A stretch of DNA of 64,000 bases from Vreelandella neptunia. Lineage in GTDB: Bacteria; Pseudomonadota; Gammaproteobacteria; Pseudomonadales; Halomonadaceae. The DNA lies in assembly GCF_022489065.1 (NCBI RefSeq), contig NZ_JAKVTW010000015.1, forward strand, positions 1 through 64,000, read 5' to 3'. Made by a program: the position numbers and the translations under genes. This document shows positions 26,498 through 35,222 of the stretch, piece by piece. Positions within the stretch are counted from its first letter, which is position 1. Every line of letters starts with the position of its first letter. The notes under the pieces are model-generated. The model had not been told where the DNA came from, searched no databases, and was given only the letters and a program-made list of their open reading frames with translations.

Positions 26498-27160
26498 TTA
26501 ATGATGAAAACGCTCAGCCGCTTGGCGGGCAAGTTCACGTATACCATCCCAATCTTCCGCTTCCACCATCGCTTTAGGCGTCAACCAGGAACCGCCAACA
26601 CACATCACGTTCGGCAGTGAGAGGTAGGTTTCAGCGTTATCCACGGTAATGCCGCCGGTGGGACAGAAACGCGCTTCTGGGATCGGCGCACCAAACGCTT
26701 TGATCGCTTTGGCACCGCCGCTAGATTCTGCGGGGAAGAACTTAAAGCGGCGATAGCCATACTGCCAGCCAGTCATGAGTTCAGAAATCGTCGAAACCCC
26801 CGGCAACATCGGTACCGGGCTTTCAACGCCATAGCGATAAAGCGCATCTGTCGCCCCTGGCGTCACAACAAAATCTGCTCCAACCTGCTCTGCTTGGCGG
26901 TACTGAGCCGGCGTTAGCACCGTGCCTACCCCGATACTCGCACCTGGTAACGCTGCCTTCATGCGCTTGATGGCATCCAGGGCACAATCGGTACGCAGGG
27001 TAATTTCCAGTACGGTTAGGCCGCCTTCGACTAAAGCTCGGCCCAGCGGGACGGCATCTTCCAAGCGCTCAATAGTGATGACGGGAATCACTTCAGCTTT
27101 TAAGCAGATGCTATCAAGCTCGGCGGTGCGCGTGGACGGTAACTGTTTATCGATAGTCAT
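26498..27160 (-). CDS. eda: KDPG/KHG aldolase Eda
   Basis: It cleaves 2-keto-3-deoxy-6-phosphogluconate to pyruvate and glyceraldehyde 3-phosphate. The 220-residue class I aldolase has PVITIERLEDAVPLG, the catalytic glutamate in LTVLEITLRT, GVGTVLTPAQ, FVVTPGA, and the Schiff-base lysine in RFKFFPAESSGG. It is the third gene of zwf-pgl-eda and its product completes the pathway begun by Edd at 15 kb. Phage- or plasmid-like features are absent. Confidence 0.96.
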   Translation of the reverse strand: MTIDKQLPSTRTAELDSICLKAEVIPVITIERLEDAVPLGRALVEGGLTVLEITLRTDCALDAIKRMKAALPGASIGVGTVLTPAQYRQAEQVGADFVVTPGATDALYRYGVESPVPMLPGVSTISELMTGWQYGYRRFKFFPAESSGGAKAIKAFGAPIPEARFCPTGGITVDNAETYLSLPNVMCVGGSWLTPKAMVEAEDWDGIRELARQAAERFHH

Positions 27161-27199
27161 ATTCGTGAGTCTCCAAGCAACTTATTATTAGCGAAGGCC

Positions 27200-27865
27200 T
27201 TAAGGCGCCCAGTAAATTGCCAATGGGCAGGTTAAAAAGGCACGAATCGGCAGTTGACGCACATCATCCCCGTTTAGTGCCTTGGCCAATACGGCGCGTT
27301 TATCATCGCCAGTGATATGTAGAAAATGACGGCGCGCTTGATGTAAGCGATCCGCTGAGAAGGTAATGCGCGGCTGTGACTGGCTAGGCGTGCGTACAGC
27401 GACCAACGGTTCATCTGTTGCTAGCGCCAAGGTGAGTTCGGGACTATCGGGAAACAGTGATGCCGTGTGACCATCCCCGCCCATTCCCAAAATCACAACG
27501 CTAGCGGGCCACGCTAGTGACTCCACTTGCTTGGCCACTTCATCTACGCCCTCTTCAGGTGTCGCTGCACGGCATGTTAACGGTATAAAAGTGGCCGCCG
27601 CTGCTTCGCCCTGCAAAAGATGCTCACGTACCAACTTGGCATTGCTATCACTGCTCTGCTCATCCACCCAGCGCTCGTCGGCAAGCGTTACATCAATGCG
27701 TTCCCAGGGCAGCGATTTGGCTGCCAGCGCCTTAAAAAAAGGCACCGGCGTAGAGCCGCCTGAAACCACGAGCAGTACGCGCTCTTGGCGGTTTAGGTCT
27801 TCGTGCAGCGCCTGAAAAACCGCTTCGGCAAGCTGCTCAGCCAGCTGTTGGCGTGCTTGGCTCAT
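27200..27865 (-). CDS. pgl: 6-phosphogluconolactonase Pgl
   Basis: It hydrolyses 6-phosphogluconolactone made by Zwf. This is a 221-residue DevB-type Pgl with VVSGGSTPVPFFKALA, DERWV, the GMGGDGHTASLFP motif and a late ITGDDKRAVL. The ATG at 27865 has GAGG before it and lies beside the zwf stop codon, so I prefer it over the longer frame to 27895. It is between zwf and eda on one transcript. Confidence 0.95.
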   Translation of the reverse strand: MSQARQQLAEQLAEAVFQALHEDLNRQERVLLVVSGGSTPVPFFKALAAKSLPWERIDVTLADERWVDEQSSDSNAKLVREHLLQGEAAAATFIPLTCRAATPEEGVDEVAKQVESLAWPASVVILGMGGDGHTASLFPDSPELTLALATDEPLVAVRTPSQSQPRITFSADRLHQARRHFLHITGDDKRAVLAKALNGDDVRQLPIRAFLTCPLAIYWAP

Positions 27866-27866
27866 A

Positions 27867-29372
27867 TTAATAATCCTCGTACCAGCTGCGGCCATCTTGG
27901 GTAATCATGGCGATAGAGGCGACTGGGCCCCATGAGCCCGCCGGGTAGCGGCGCGGTGGCGTGTCGCGCTTTTTCCAGCCGTCAATCAGTTGGTCGCACC
28001 AGCGCCAGGCGTGTTCGATCTCATCGCGCCGAACGAATAGATACTGCTGCCCTTTCATCACTTCCAGCAGCAGACGCTCGTAGGCGTCGGGAATCCGCGA
28101 TTTGGGGAAAGCACTGTTGAAGTCCAAATGCAGCGGCCCGGGGCGCAGGCGCATGCCTTTATCCAAGCCACTATCTTTGGTCAACACTTGCAGGGCGATG
28201 CCCTCTTCCGGCTGCAGGCGGATAATCAGCTTATTGGAGGCAATACCACGCTGATCCGGATCGAAGATATAGTGCGGCTGCTGGCGGAAGTGAATGACGA
28301 TCTGTGAGAGCTTCTCCGGCATCCGTTTGCCGGTGCGCAGGTAGAACGGCACCCCCGCCCAACGCCAGTTAGACACCTCGGTTTTCATGGCCACGAAGGT
28401 TTCAGTCTGGCTTTGCGTGTTGGCCCCCTCTTCTTCCAAATACCCAGGCACAGACTGGCCGTCGCTATTGCCAGCGATATATTGACCGCGCACCACATCC
28501 CGGCCGAGCGCTTCGCCCACAAAGGGCTTGAGGGCTTTAAGCACTTTCACCTTTTCATCGCGAATCGCATCGGCATCCAGATTGGAAGGCGGGTCCATAG
28601 CGATCAAACACAGCAACTGCAGCAAATGGTTTTGCACCATATCGCGCAACTGTCCTGCTTCATCGAAGTAGCCCCAGCGCCCTTCTATGCCGACTTTTTC
28701 AGCAACCGTAATCTCCACATGGGAGATATTGTTCTGGTTCCACTGGGTGCCAAATAGCGGATTGGCAAAACGCAGTGCGATCAGGTTCTGGACGGTCTCT
28801 TTACCTAAATAGTGGTCGATACGGTAAATCCGCGACTCGGGAAATACCTCGCCAATGGCGTCGTTAATTTCAACCGAAGAGTCCAGGTCGTAACCGATGG
28901 GTTTTTCAACCACCACACGGCACTCATCGTCCAGGCTTTTACTGGCTTGAAGATGGCGGCAAATATCGCCGTAAATACGCGCGCCCACGGAGAGGTACAC
29001 CACCATTGGACGAGGGGAGCCTTTGCGCCACTCACGAATAGCGTCATAACCATCGACACTGGAGAAATCGAGCTTTAAGTAATCCAAGCGAGCAAGGAAG
29101 CGCTCAAGGCTTTGCTTATCTTGCTCGCTGCTTTTTAGTCGCTTTTGCAGCGCCTCGTTGACCATTTTCCGAAATGACGCCACATCGTGCTCTTGGCGAG
29201 CCAGTCCCATAATGCGCGTGCTTTCAGGCATCAAGCCTTCACGATCAAGATGGTATAGGGCAGGAAACAGCTTACGCATGGCAAGATCACCCAGCGCCCC
29301 AAACAGTGCTAAATCGATAGCATGGTTGGGATCGCCCAGCGGTGCACTTTGGGAAGCATTGGACTGGCTCAT
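27867..29372 (-). CDS. zwf: Glucose-6-phosphate 1-dehydrogenase Zwf
   Basis: It oxidises glucose 6-phosphate to 6-phosphogluconolactone with NAD(P)+. The 501-residue protein has the Rossmann segment [20 protein letters not shown], the substrate and catalytic motif [13 protein letters not shown], and the KVLKALKP segment. Its length is standard. Two HexR-like sites upstream suggest joint control with edd. It leads the zwf-pgl-eda operon. Confidence 0.97.
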   Translation of the reverse strand: MSQSNASQSAPLGDPNHAIDLALFGALGDLAMRKLFPALYHLDREGLMPESTRIMGLARQEHDVASFRKMVNEALQKRLKSSEQDKQSLERFLARLDYLKLDFSSVDGYDAIREWRKGSPRPMVVYLSVGARIYGDICRHLQASKSLDDECRVVVEKPIGYDLDSSVEINDAIGEVFPESRIYRIDHYLGKETVQNLIALRFANPLFGTQWNQNNISHVEITVAEKVGIEGRWGYFDEAGQLRDMVQNHLLQLLCLIAMDPPSNLDADAIRDEKVKVLKALKPFVGEALGRDVVRGQYIAGNSDGQSVPGYLEEEGANTQSQTETFVAMKTEVSNWRWAGVPFYLRTGKRMPEKLSQIVIHFRQQPHYIFDPDQRGIASNKLIIRLQPEEGIALQVLTKDSGLDKGMRLRPGPLHLDFNSAFPKSRIPDAYERLLLEVMKGQQYLFVRRDEIEHAWRWCDQLIDGWKKRDTPPRRYPAGSWGPVASIAMITQDGRSWYEDY

Positions 29373-29402
29373 CTTTGCTCCTATTTATAATTAGGTATCT
29401 AA

Positions 29403-29417
29403 TGTAGTTAGATTACC
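29403..29417. promoter_or_regulatory. Weak HexR-like site near the zwf start
   Basis: TGTAGTTAGATTACC keeps the left half-site and most of the right one. It lies 30 bases before the zwf start. Alone it would be weak; it gains weight from the stronger copy at 29458-29472. Confidence 0.45.
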
Positions 29418-29457
29418 TAAAATTTACCGTATTGAGGGCATTATACGCAACAATTCG

Positions 29458-29472
29458 TGTAATTTTACTACA
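29458..29472. promoter_or_regulatory. Candidate HexR site upstream of zwf
   Basis: TGTAATTTTACTACA has both half-sites intact and fits the HexR consensus well. It is placed 86 bases before the zwf start and is likely to repress the zwf-pgl-eda operon until KDPG rises. Confidence 0.7.
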
Positions 29473-29628
29473 AAATATGCGGCACGTGTCTATCAGCCGC
29501 CTGAGATACCCACTCTACCCCTCTAAAGCATGAATTTGACTAGTGGTAGTCGCGTCTTCACACGAATAATTCTTTAAACGGCTGGCTTTTTTACAGACTT
29601 TTTATGGAAGGGCATGTTCTCTTAGCGC

Positions 29629-31152
29629 ATGCTTAAGAATACTAAATTGCGAGCTGGGTATATGACACCTTTTACACCGTGGTTTCATCGCAGTAGGGAT
29701 GTGTATCGACACTGGGCGCCTGTTTTTAAAATCATGTCTGTCCTCTGGGTGGTGCTAGCGCTGTTCATGCTGGTGCCGCTAATGGTACTGCTCATTGAGA
29801 ATGACCCAGATGCGCCCGCTTTTGGCGTTTCTGTGCTGATAGTGCTTAGTGCTGCCGCCATCACGTGGCTACTGACCTACCGAGCCTCGCTGGAACTCAA
29901 ACCGTGGCAGATGTTTATTCTTACCGCTGCCAGCTGGGTCACCATTAGCGGTTTTGCCAGCCTGCCGCTAATACTTGGCGCTCCCCAGCTAACGTTTACC
30001 AATGCGGTATTTGAATCAGTCTCGGCGATTACCACTACGGGCTCTACCATCCTGGTGGGCATTGAGCACTTTTCCGACGGCTTAAAACTATGGCGAGGAT
30101 TGATGCAGTGGATGGGCGGCATCGGCATTATCGTCATGGGCATTGCGATCCTGCCGTTCCTTAAAGTCGGCGGCATGCGGCTGTTTCATACAGAGTCTTC
30201 TGACTGGTCGGATAAAGTGATGCCCCGCACGGGCGGTATCGCTAAGGCGACGCTAACGATTTATGTCAGCCTGACCCTCGTTGCGATTTGTAGTTATTGG
30301 TTCGGTGGTATGACGCTGCTGGATGCCACCGTCCACGGCATGACCTCGCTCTCTACCGGCGGCTTTGCCAATTCCGATGCCTCTTTTGGCGCTTATAGCG
30401 AGCAACCATGGTTACTCTGGATGGCCAGTTTTTTTATGCTGAGCGGCGCTCTACCGTTTGTGCTTTATATCCGATTTTTACGCACATCACGCGATGCGCT
30501 ATGGAAAGACCAGCAGGTACGTGGCCTTTTAAAACTGCTGTTGGCTGCAATTTTGGTACTCAGTGCTTGGCGGGTCATTCAAGGGGACCACTGGTTTGAG
30601 TCGCTTACCCACGTCACTTTTAACGTCATTTCAGTGGTGACCACCACCGGTTACGCTTCTGATGATTACACTCAGTGGGGAGCACTGCCGGTTGTTGCCT
30701 TTTTCTATCTGACTTTTATAGGCGGCTGCAGCGGTTCGACCAGTGGGGGGATGAAAATTTTTCGATTCCAGATTGCTACCTTAATGCTGCTCAATCAGTT
30801 GCGCTATCTAATCCATGCCAATGGCGTGTTTACCACCCGCTATAACGAACAGCCCGTCACTAGCGATATTTCACGCAGCGTGGTGGCGTTCTCATTCTTT
30901 TTCTTTATCACCATTGCCGCCCTAGCGCTGGGCCTTTCAGCGCTAGGATTGGATTTAGTCACGGCGCTTTCCGGTGCTGCTACGGCGGTCACCAATGTGG
31001 GGCCGGGGCTTGGCGATATTATTGGCCCAGCGGGTAACTTTGCCTCCCTGCCGGATGCTGCAAAGTGGCTGTTGTGTATCGGCATGCTGATGGGCCGTTT
31101 AGAGATACTCACCGTGGTGGTGCTGCTGACCCCGATGTTCTGGCGACGTTAA
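29629..31152 (+). CDS. trkH: Potassium uptake protein TrkH
   Basis: This is the membrane channel subunit of the Trk potassium system, with about 500 residues. Four repeated M1-P-M2 units are recognisable by their selectivity segments: SAITTTGSTIL, MTSLSTGGFAN, VISVVTTTGYAS, and a last one in TAVTNVGPGLG. The GGCSGSTSGGMKIFR loop is also typical. The ATG at 29662 may be the true start because no ribosome site stands before 29629. It shares its stop region with the convergent kdpE gene. The partner TrkA is encoded at 39-40.6 kb, beyond the Kdp operon. Confidence 0.94.
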   Translation: MLKNTKLRAGYMTPFTPWFHRSRDVYRHWAPVFKIMSVLWVVLALFMLVPLMVLLIENDPDAPAFGVSVLIVLSAAAITWLLTYRASLELKPWQMFILTAASWVTISGFASLPLILGAPQLTFTNAVFESVSAITTTGSTILVGIEHFSDGLKLWRGLMQWMGGIGIIVMGIAILPFLKVGGMRLFHTESSDWSDKVMPRTGGIAKATLTIYVSLTLVAICSYWFGGMTLLDATVHGMTSLSTGGFANSDASFGAYSEQPWLLWMASFFMLSGALPFVLYIRFLRTSRDALWKDQQVRGLLKLLLAAILVLSAWRVIQGDHWFESLTHVTFNVISVVTTTGYASDDYTQWGALPVVAFFYLTFIGGCSGSTSGGMKIFRFQIATLMLLNQLRYLIHANGVFTTRYNEQPVTSDISRSVVAFSFFFFITIAALALGLSALGLDLVTALSGAATAVTNVGPGLGDIIGPAGNFASLPDAAKWLLCIGMLMGRLEILTVVVLLTPMFWRR

Positions 31153-31871
31153 ACGCCTGGATTCGTGGCAGCCTCGACCAATAAACGATACCCAACACCT
31201 GCCTCAGTTTGTAACAACGCAGGTGTTTGCGGGTCGTCCCCCAGCTTTTGTCTTAAGCGGCTAACGACGATACGTAAATAGTGGGTGTCATTGACGTGCG
31301 TGGGCCCCCACACTTCTTTTAGTAACTGCGTTTGCGTCATTACCCGACCGGCATAACGGCAGAGACGCTCGACGACGGCGTACTCTTTACGAGTCAAGTG
31401 AACTTCTTCATTACGAAGTGTGACGCGGCGCAACGCTAAGTCGATAACGAGCTCTTTACTGATGTAGTAGTTTGAGCTCGTCTCCCCTCTTGCCTGCTGA
31501 GAACGACGCAGCACGGCTCGTACGCGGGCGAGCATCTCCTGAATGCCGAAAGGCTTGGTGACATAGTCATTTGCGCCGTTATCAAGCGCTAGGACCTTCT
31601 CTTCCTCCCGCTCTCGCACGGAGACCACGATTACCGGCACCGCGCTGTGTTCGCGAATGGCGCTCAGCACCTGCTGACCATCCTGGTCGGGCAACCCCAG
31701 ATCTAACAACACAACGTCAGGCGCTTGGGTATACACCGCCGCTAGGGCTTGCTCTCCATTCTCTGCTTCGATGACCTCATACCCCTGAGACGCTAAGCTG
31801 ATGCGCAGAAAACGCCGTATTTGTAGCTCGTCGTCTACGATTAGGATTCGCCCGCTGCTCTCACTCTTCAT
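31149..31871 (-). CDS. kdpE: Response regulator KdpE
   Basis: This is an OmpR-type regulator of 240 residues. The receiver domain (about 9-120) has the acidic pocket in IVDDE, the phosphoacceptor aspartate in VVLLDLGLP, and the lysine in YVTKPF. The C-terminal winged helix (about 140-235) has LTRKEYAVVERLCRYAGRV and the VNDTHYLRIVVSRLRQKLG recognition region. It overlaps the kdpD end by 11 bases. It activates kdpFABC on potassium limitation or osmotic stress. Its stop codon overlaps that of convergent trkH. Confidence 0.95.
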   Translation of the reverse strand: MKSESSGRILIVDDELQIRRFLRISLASQGYEVIEAENGEQALAAVYTQAPDVVLLDLGLPDQDGQQVLSAIREHSAVPVIVVSVREREEEKVLALDNGANDYVTKPFGIQEMLARVRAVLRRSQQARGETSSNYYISKELVIDLALRRVTLRNEEVHLTRKEYAVVERLCRYAGRVMTQTQLLKEVWGPTHVNDTHYLRIVVSRLRQKLGDDPQTPALLQTEAGVGYRLLVEAATNPGV

Positions 31872-34548
31872 CTATTCCTCGGGTTTCAGCGCCCAACAAA
31901 GGCAGTGTAATGATAATGGAGGTGCCATGGCCGTTCTCGCCGATATCGGCCTTGATAGAACCACCGTGCGCGCCAATCATGCCACGGCAAATAGCGAGAC
32001 CTAAGCCACTACCATGAGCACTACGATCGCCATCGCCGCCGCTGTAAAACATATCGAAGACCTGCTCCCGCAGTTCGGCCGGTATGCCAGGGCCTTGGTC
32101 GGTGATGCTAATGACCATCACTGAGTGTCCTTCTTGCTGTGCTGTGTACGCTTTTATCAATAGCTCTCCGCCGGGTGGAGAGAATCGCTGTGCATTATCC
32201 AGCACGTTGACGATAGCTTGCTCCACCAGCGCAGGGTGCACATATAAAAGCGGTAACGATGATGGCCATTGCTTGCGAACCACCACGTGCTTAAGCGACT
32301 GACCCAGACGCTTAATGGCAGAATTAATGACATCATCGAACGACACCCAGTCACGTTCAATTTTCAGCGTACCGTGTCCCAAGCGCGTCATATCAAGCAG
32401 GTTTTGGATGTAGCGATTGAGGCGTTCGCCCTCCGATAAAATGCCGTCCAACAGCTCACGCTGATCGTCATCATTTAACTGCGGTTTAAGCTCAATCAGT
32501 GAGCTGGCAGCACCGATGATCGACGATAGCGGTGTGCGCAGATCATGAGATACCGAAGAGAGCAGCGCGGAACGCAACCGTTCATTCTCCTCAGAGACGC
32601 GGGTAGCGTTTAATTCTGACACTAAACGCGTTCTCTCCAGCGCCATACTCAGTTGCCGAGTAAGCGTATCAATTAATGACTCACTCTCCTGGGTAAGCAT
32701 TGTCGGGCTGGCTGAGAGTTTTAGCGCCAGCATGCCAACTTTTTGTCCCTGCACCGTTAAAGGTAGTAAACGCCAGGCTTGCTTGCTCAGGGTCTGTGTA
32801 CCGTGGCCGCTCGCTTTTTCGTGTTGCCAGCTCCAGACCGCCGCTTGTTTTGCCTGCATATCCAATCGTTCTGACTCAGGCCAAACGTACTCGATGCGTA
32901 CGTCACTGGCGCTTTCTGCCGAGTCCATAAAAGCGATGGGTACCGCCAAGCAGCGCGCCAGTGTATCAACGCCAATTTTTGCCACCTTCGCACTGTCGGT
33001 CGCCGTGGATAGCTGTTCAGCGTAGCGCAGCAACAGCTGCGTTTGGTCCCGGCTGGCGCGTAACGCGACTAACCGCTGCCTTCCTCGCCCGGCTAACTGG
33101 CCGACCACCAGGGCCACCAGAAAGAAGAACACCACCGTGAGCAGTTGCCCCTGCTCTACCATGGCCAACGTCAACCGAGGCTCGGTGAAAAAGAAATTAA
33201 AGATCAGGAAGCCTACGACTGCGCTTAACATGGCCATGGTCGTGCCTGCCCATACCGCGCTAAACAGCACGGCCGATAGAAACACCAGCGACAGGTTAGC
33301 CAGCTCAAGCCAGGGTTCTAACAAGTGCGCGACGGCAAGCGCAGCGACAAGCGCCATGCCGCTTACCAGTATTCGCGGTAGCGATAGTGATAAAGGCGGT
33401 AAACGCTTATGCAAACGGCGCTTTGCCCCCGTTTGCGCTACCACAACCACATCAAATGCATCCGCATGCGAAACAAGACGCTGAGCCAGCGAACGCGACC
33501 AAAGGCGCCAGCAGCGATGGGCCTGCCTGCCCACCACAATCGTTGTTGCATTGATTGAACGGGCATAGTTGAGGATTTCAGCCAGTTGGCTATGCCCTTG
33601 AAGACGAAAGGCTTCACCGCCTAGCCTAGCGACTAAGCTAAAGGCATGCTCAATGGCCAGTTGATGTTCAGTGGATGCGCTGCCTTTATCAACGTATACC
33701 GCTCGCCAAACCGCCAAGCGACGCTCCGCCATGCGATGAGCCGAACGGATCAGGGTTAAATCGTCTTCACTGCCGTCTAACACCACCAGTAAATGTGGCC
33801 TTACTGGCCATGGGCCCTCTTTACCGCCAGCGCTCATCGCCACTTTAACGTCGGCATCAACGCGCTCCGCCATGGTCTGGATGGCCAGCTCACGCAGTGC
33901 GTTCAAGTTCGATTCGTTGAAGTACCCTTCCATGGCAGCCCGAGCCTGCTCGGGAATATACACTTTGCCGCGCCTTAGCCTCTCCAATAGTTCTTCTGGG
34001 GTTAAATCCACTAATGAGATATCGCGGGCGCGTGACAGCAACGCATCGGGTACGGTTTCCCGCATTCGAATACCGGTGATCCGCGCTACGTCGTCATTGA
34101 GACTTTCAAGGTGCTGAATATTAACCGTTGTCCAAACATCAATGCCTGCGTCTAAAAGCTCTTCAATATCCTGATAACGGCGAGGATGACGGCTACCCGG
34201 AATATTGCGATGAGCCAGTTCATCCACCAATAGAATGCTGGGGCGGCGCTCCAGCGCGGCGTCGAGATCAAATTCATAAAAGGTACGGGCGTGATGTTCG
34301 ATAGGTGCTAACGGTAAGCGCGCTAGCCCTTCGCAGAGCGCCTCTGTGTCCTCGCGGCCATGGGACTCCACCACGCCAATCACAATATCATCACCCTCTT
34401 CGGCGCGCTCACGGGCAGTGCGCAGCATGGTGTAGGTTTTGCCTACGCCAGGAGCGGCACCTAAAAATACACGCAAACAGCCGCGCGCCTCTCGGCGCGC
34501 GGCTGTTAGCAATGCATTGGGATCGGGGCGTTGATCCGCTGAATACAT
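31861..34548 (-). CDS. kdpD: Sensor histidine kinase KdpD
   Basis: This is the membrane sensor for low potassium and turgor. The 895-residue protein has full family length. The N-terminal KdpD domain has a Walker-like GAAPGVGKTYTML near residue 30, and is followed by a universal stress protein domain. Four membrane segments lie around 395-490, a GAF-like domain follows, and the C-terminal kinase has its phosphoacceptor in SSVSHDLRTPLSSIIG, an N-box NVLDNAQRFSP and DQGPGIP / GSGLGLAICRG. It lies between kdpC and kdpE on the operon. Confidence 0.96.
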   Translation of the reverse strand: MYSADQRPDPNALLTAARREARGCLRVFLGAAPGVGKTYTMLRTARERAEEGDDIVIGVVESHGREDTEALCEGLARLPLAPIEHHARTFYEFDLDAALERRPSILLVDELAHRNIPGSRHPRRYQDIEELLDAGIDVWTTVNIQHLESLNDDVARITGIRMRETVPDALLSRARDISLVDLTPEELLERLRRGKVYIPEQARAAMEGYFNESNLNALRELAIQTMAERVDADVKVAMSAGGKEGPWPVRPHLLVVLDGSEDDLTLIRSAHRMAERRLAVWRAVYVDKGSASTEHQLAIEHAFSLVARLGGEAFRLQGHSQLAEILNYARSINATTIVVGRQAHRCWRLWSRSLAQRLVSHADAFDVVVVAQTGAKRRLHKRLPPLSLSLPRILVSGMALVAALAVAHLLEPWLELANLSLVFLSAVLFSAVWAGTTMAMLSAVVGFLIFNFFFTEPRLTLAMVEQGQLLTVVFFFLVALVVGQLAGRGRQRLVALRASRDQTQLLLRYAEQLSTATDSAKVAKIGVDTLARCLAVPIAFMDSAESASDVRIEYVWPESERLDMQAKQAAVWSWQHEKASGHGTQTLSKQAWRLLPLTVQGQKVGMLALKLSASPTMLTQESESLIDTLTRQLSMALERTRLVSELNATRVSEENERLRSALLSSVSHDLRTPLSSIIGAASSLIELKPQLNDDDQRELLDGILSEGERLNRYIQNLLDMTRLGHGTLKIERDWVSFDDVINSAIKRLGQSLKHVVVRKQWPSSLPLLYVHPALVEQAIVNVLDNAQRFSPPGGELLIKAYTAQQEGHSVMVISITDQGPGIPAELREQVFDMFYSGGDGDRSAHGSGLGLAICRGMIGAHGGSIKADIGENGHGTSIIITLPLLGAETRGIDEE

Positions 34549-34552
34549 TTAG

Positions 34553-35212
34553 CTACTCCACAGGGGTGACGGACGACGTGGTTGTGGCTGCTGGAAAACG
34601 CTCATCCAAACTCACATTCAACCGCAATACGTTGACCACGGGCGACCCCAGCCAGCCCGTGTTTTCAAGCGCTTGGTTGATCAGCTCAGTGACGCTAGCT
34701 TCGTCGATTTCACGCGCCTGCGCTACCCTGGCGACCTGTAATTCAGCGGCTGGCAATGAGATATGAGGGTCAATTCCTGATCCAGAGGCGGCGATTAAAT
34801 CAATCGGAATTTGCTCAACGCTCACTCCTTCCCGCTGGGCGATGGCAGTCGCCTCTGTTTGGACACGCTCGCGGAGCGCTTGGTTACTGGGGGCTAGATT
34901 TGAACCTGAGACGCCGCCCGCATCGTTACCCGCCGCTGACGGGCGGCCAATAAAGTACTCGTCGCGGACAAAGGTTTGTGACACTAGGCGTGAACCCACG
35001 ACCTGCCCTGACGTGTCCCGGATTAAACTGCCCTGGGCCTGGTCGGGAAATAGCCAGCCGCCTAGGCTGGTGGTAACAAAGGGATATACCAATCCTAGCA
35101 GTATTGCCATCACCGCCATAAAGCGAAGCGCGCTGCTCCAAGAGGCCTTATTTTGCAGCTCTTGCTCATGGAGCTCTTCGTCCTGGTCCGTTATTTGATG
35201 TGGCATATTCAT
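34553..35212 (-). CDS. kdpC: Potassium-transporting ATPase subunit KdpC
   Basis: This is the single-span subunit that stabilises the KdpFABC complex; about 219 residues. A membrane segment near 35-60 (LRFMAVMAILLGLVYPFVTT) is followed by a periplasmic domain with the FVRDEYFIGRPSAAG segment, SGSGIDPHISLPAAELQVARVA and NVLRLNVSLDE. The ATG at 35212 is preceded by AGGAGAG; the open frame further upstream overlaps kdpB and is not used. The N-terminus is longer and more acidic than E. coli KdpC. Confidence 0.94.
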   Translation of the reverse strand: MNMPHQITDQDEELHEQELQNKASWSSALRFMAVMAILLGLVYPFVTTSLGGWLFPDQAQGSLIRDTSGQVVGSRLVSQTFVRDEYFIGRPSAAGNDAGGVSGSNLAPSNQALRERVQTEATAIAQREGVSVEQIPIDLIAASGSGIDPHISLPAAELQVARVAQAREIDEASVTELINQALENTGWLGSPVVNVLRLNVSLDERFPAATTTSSVTPVE

Positions 35213-35222
35213 GAGATCTCTC

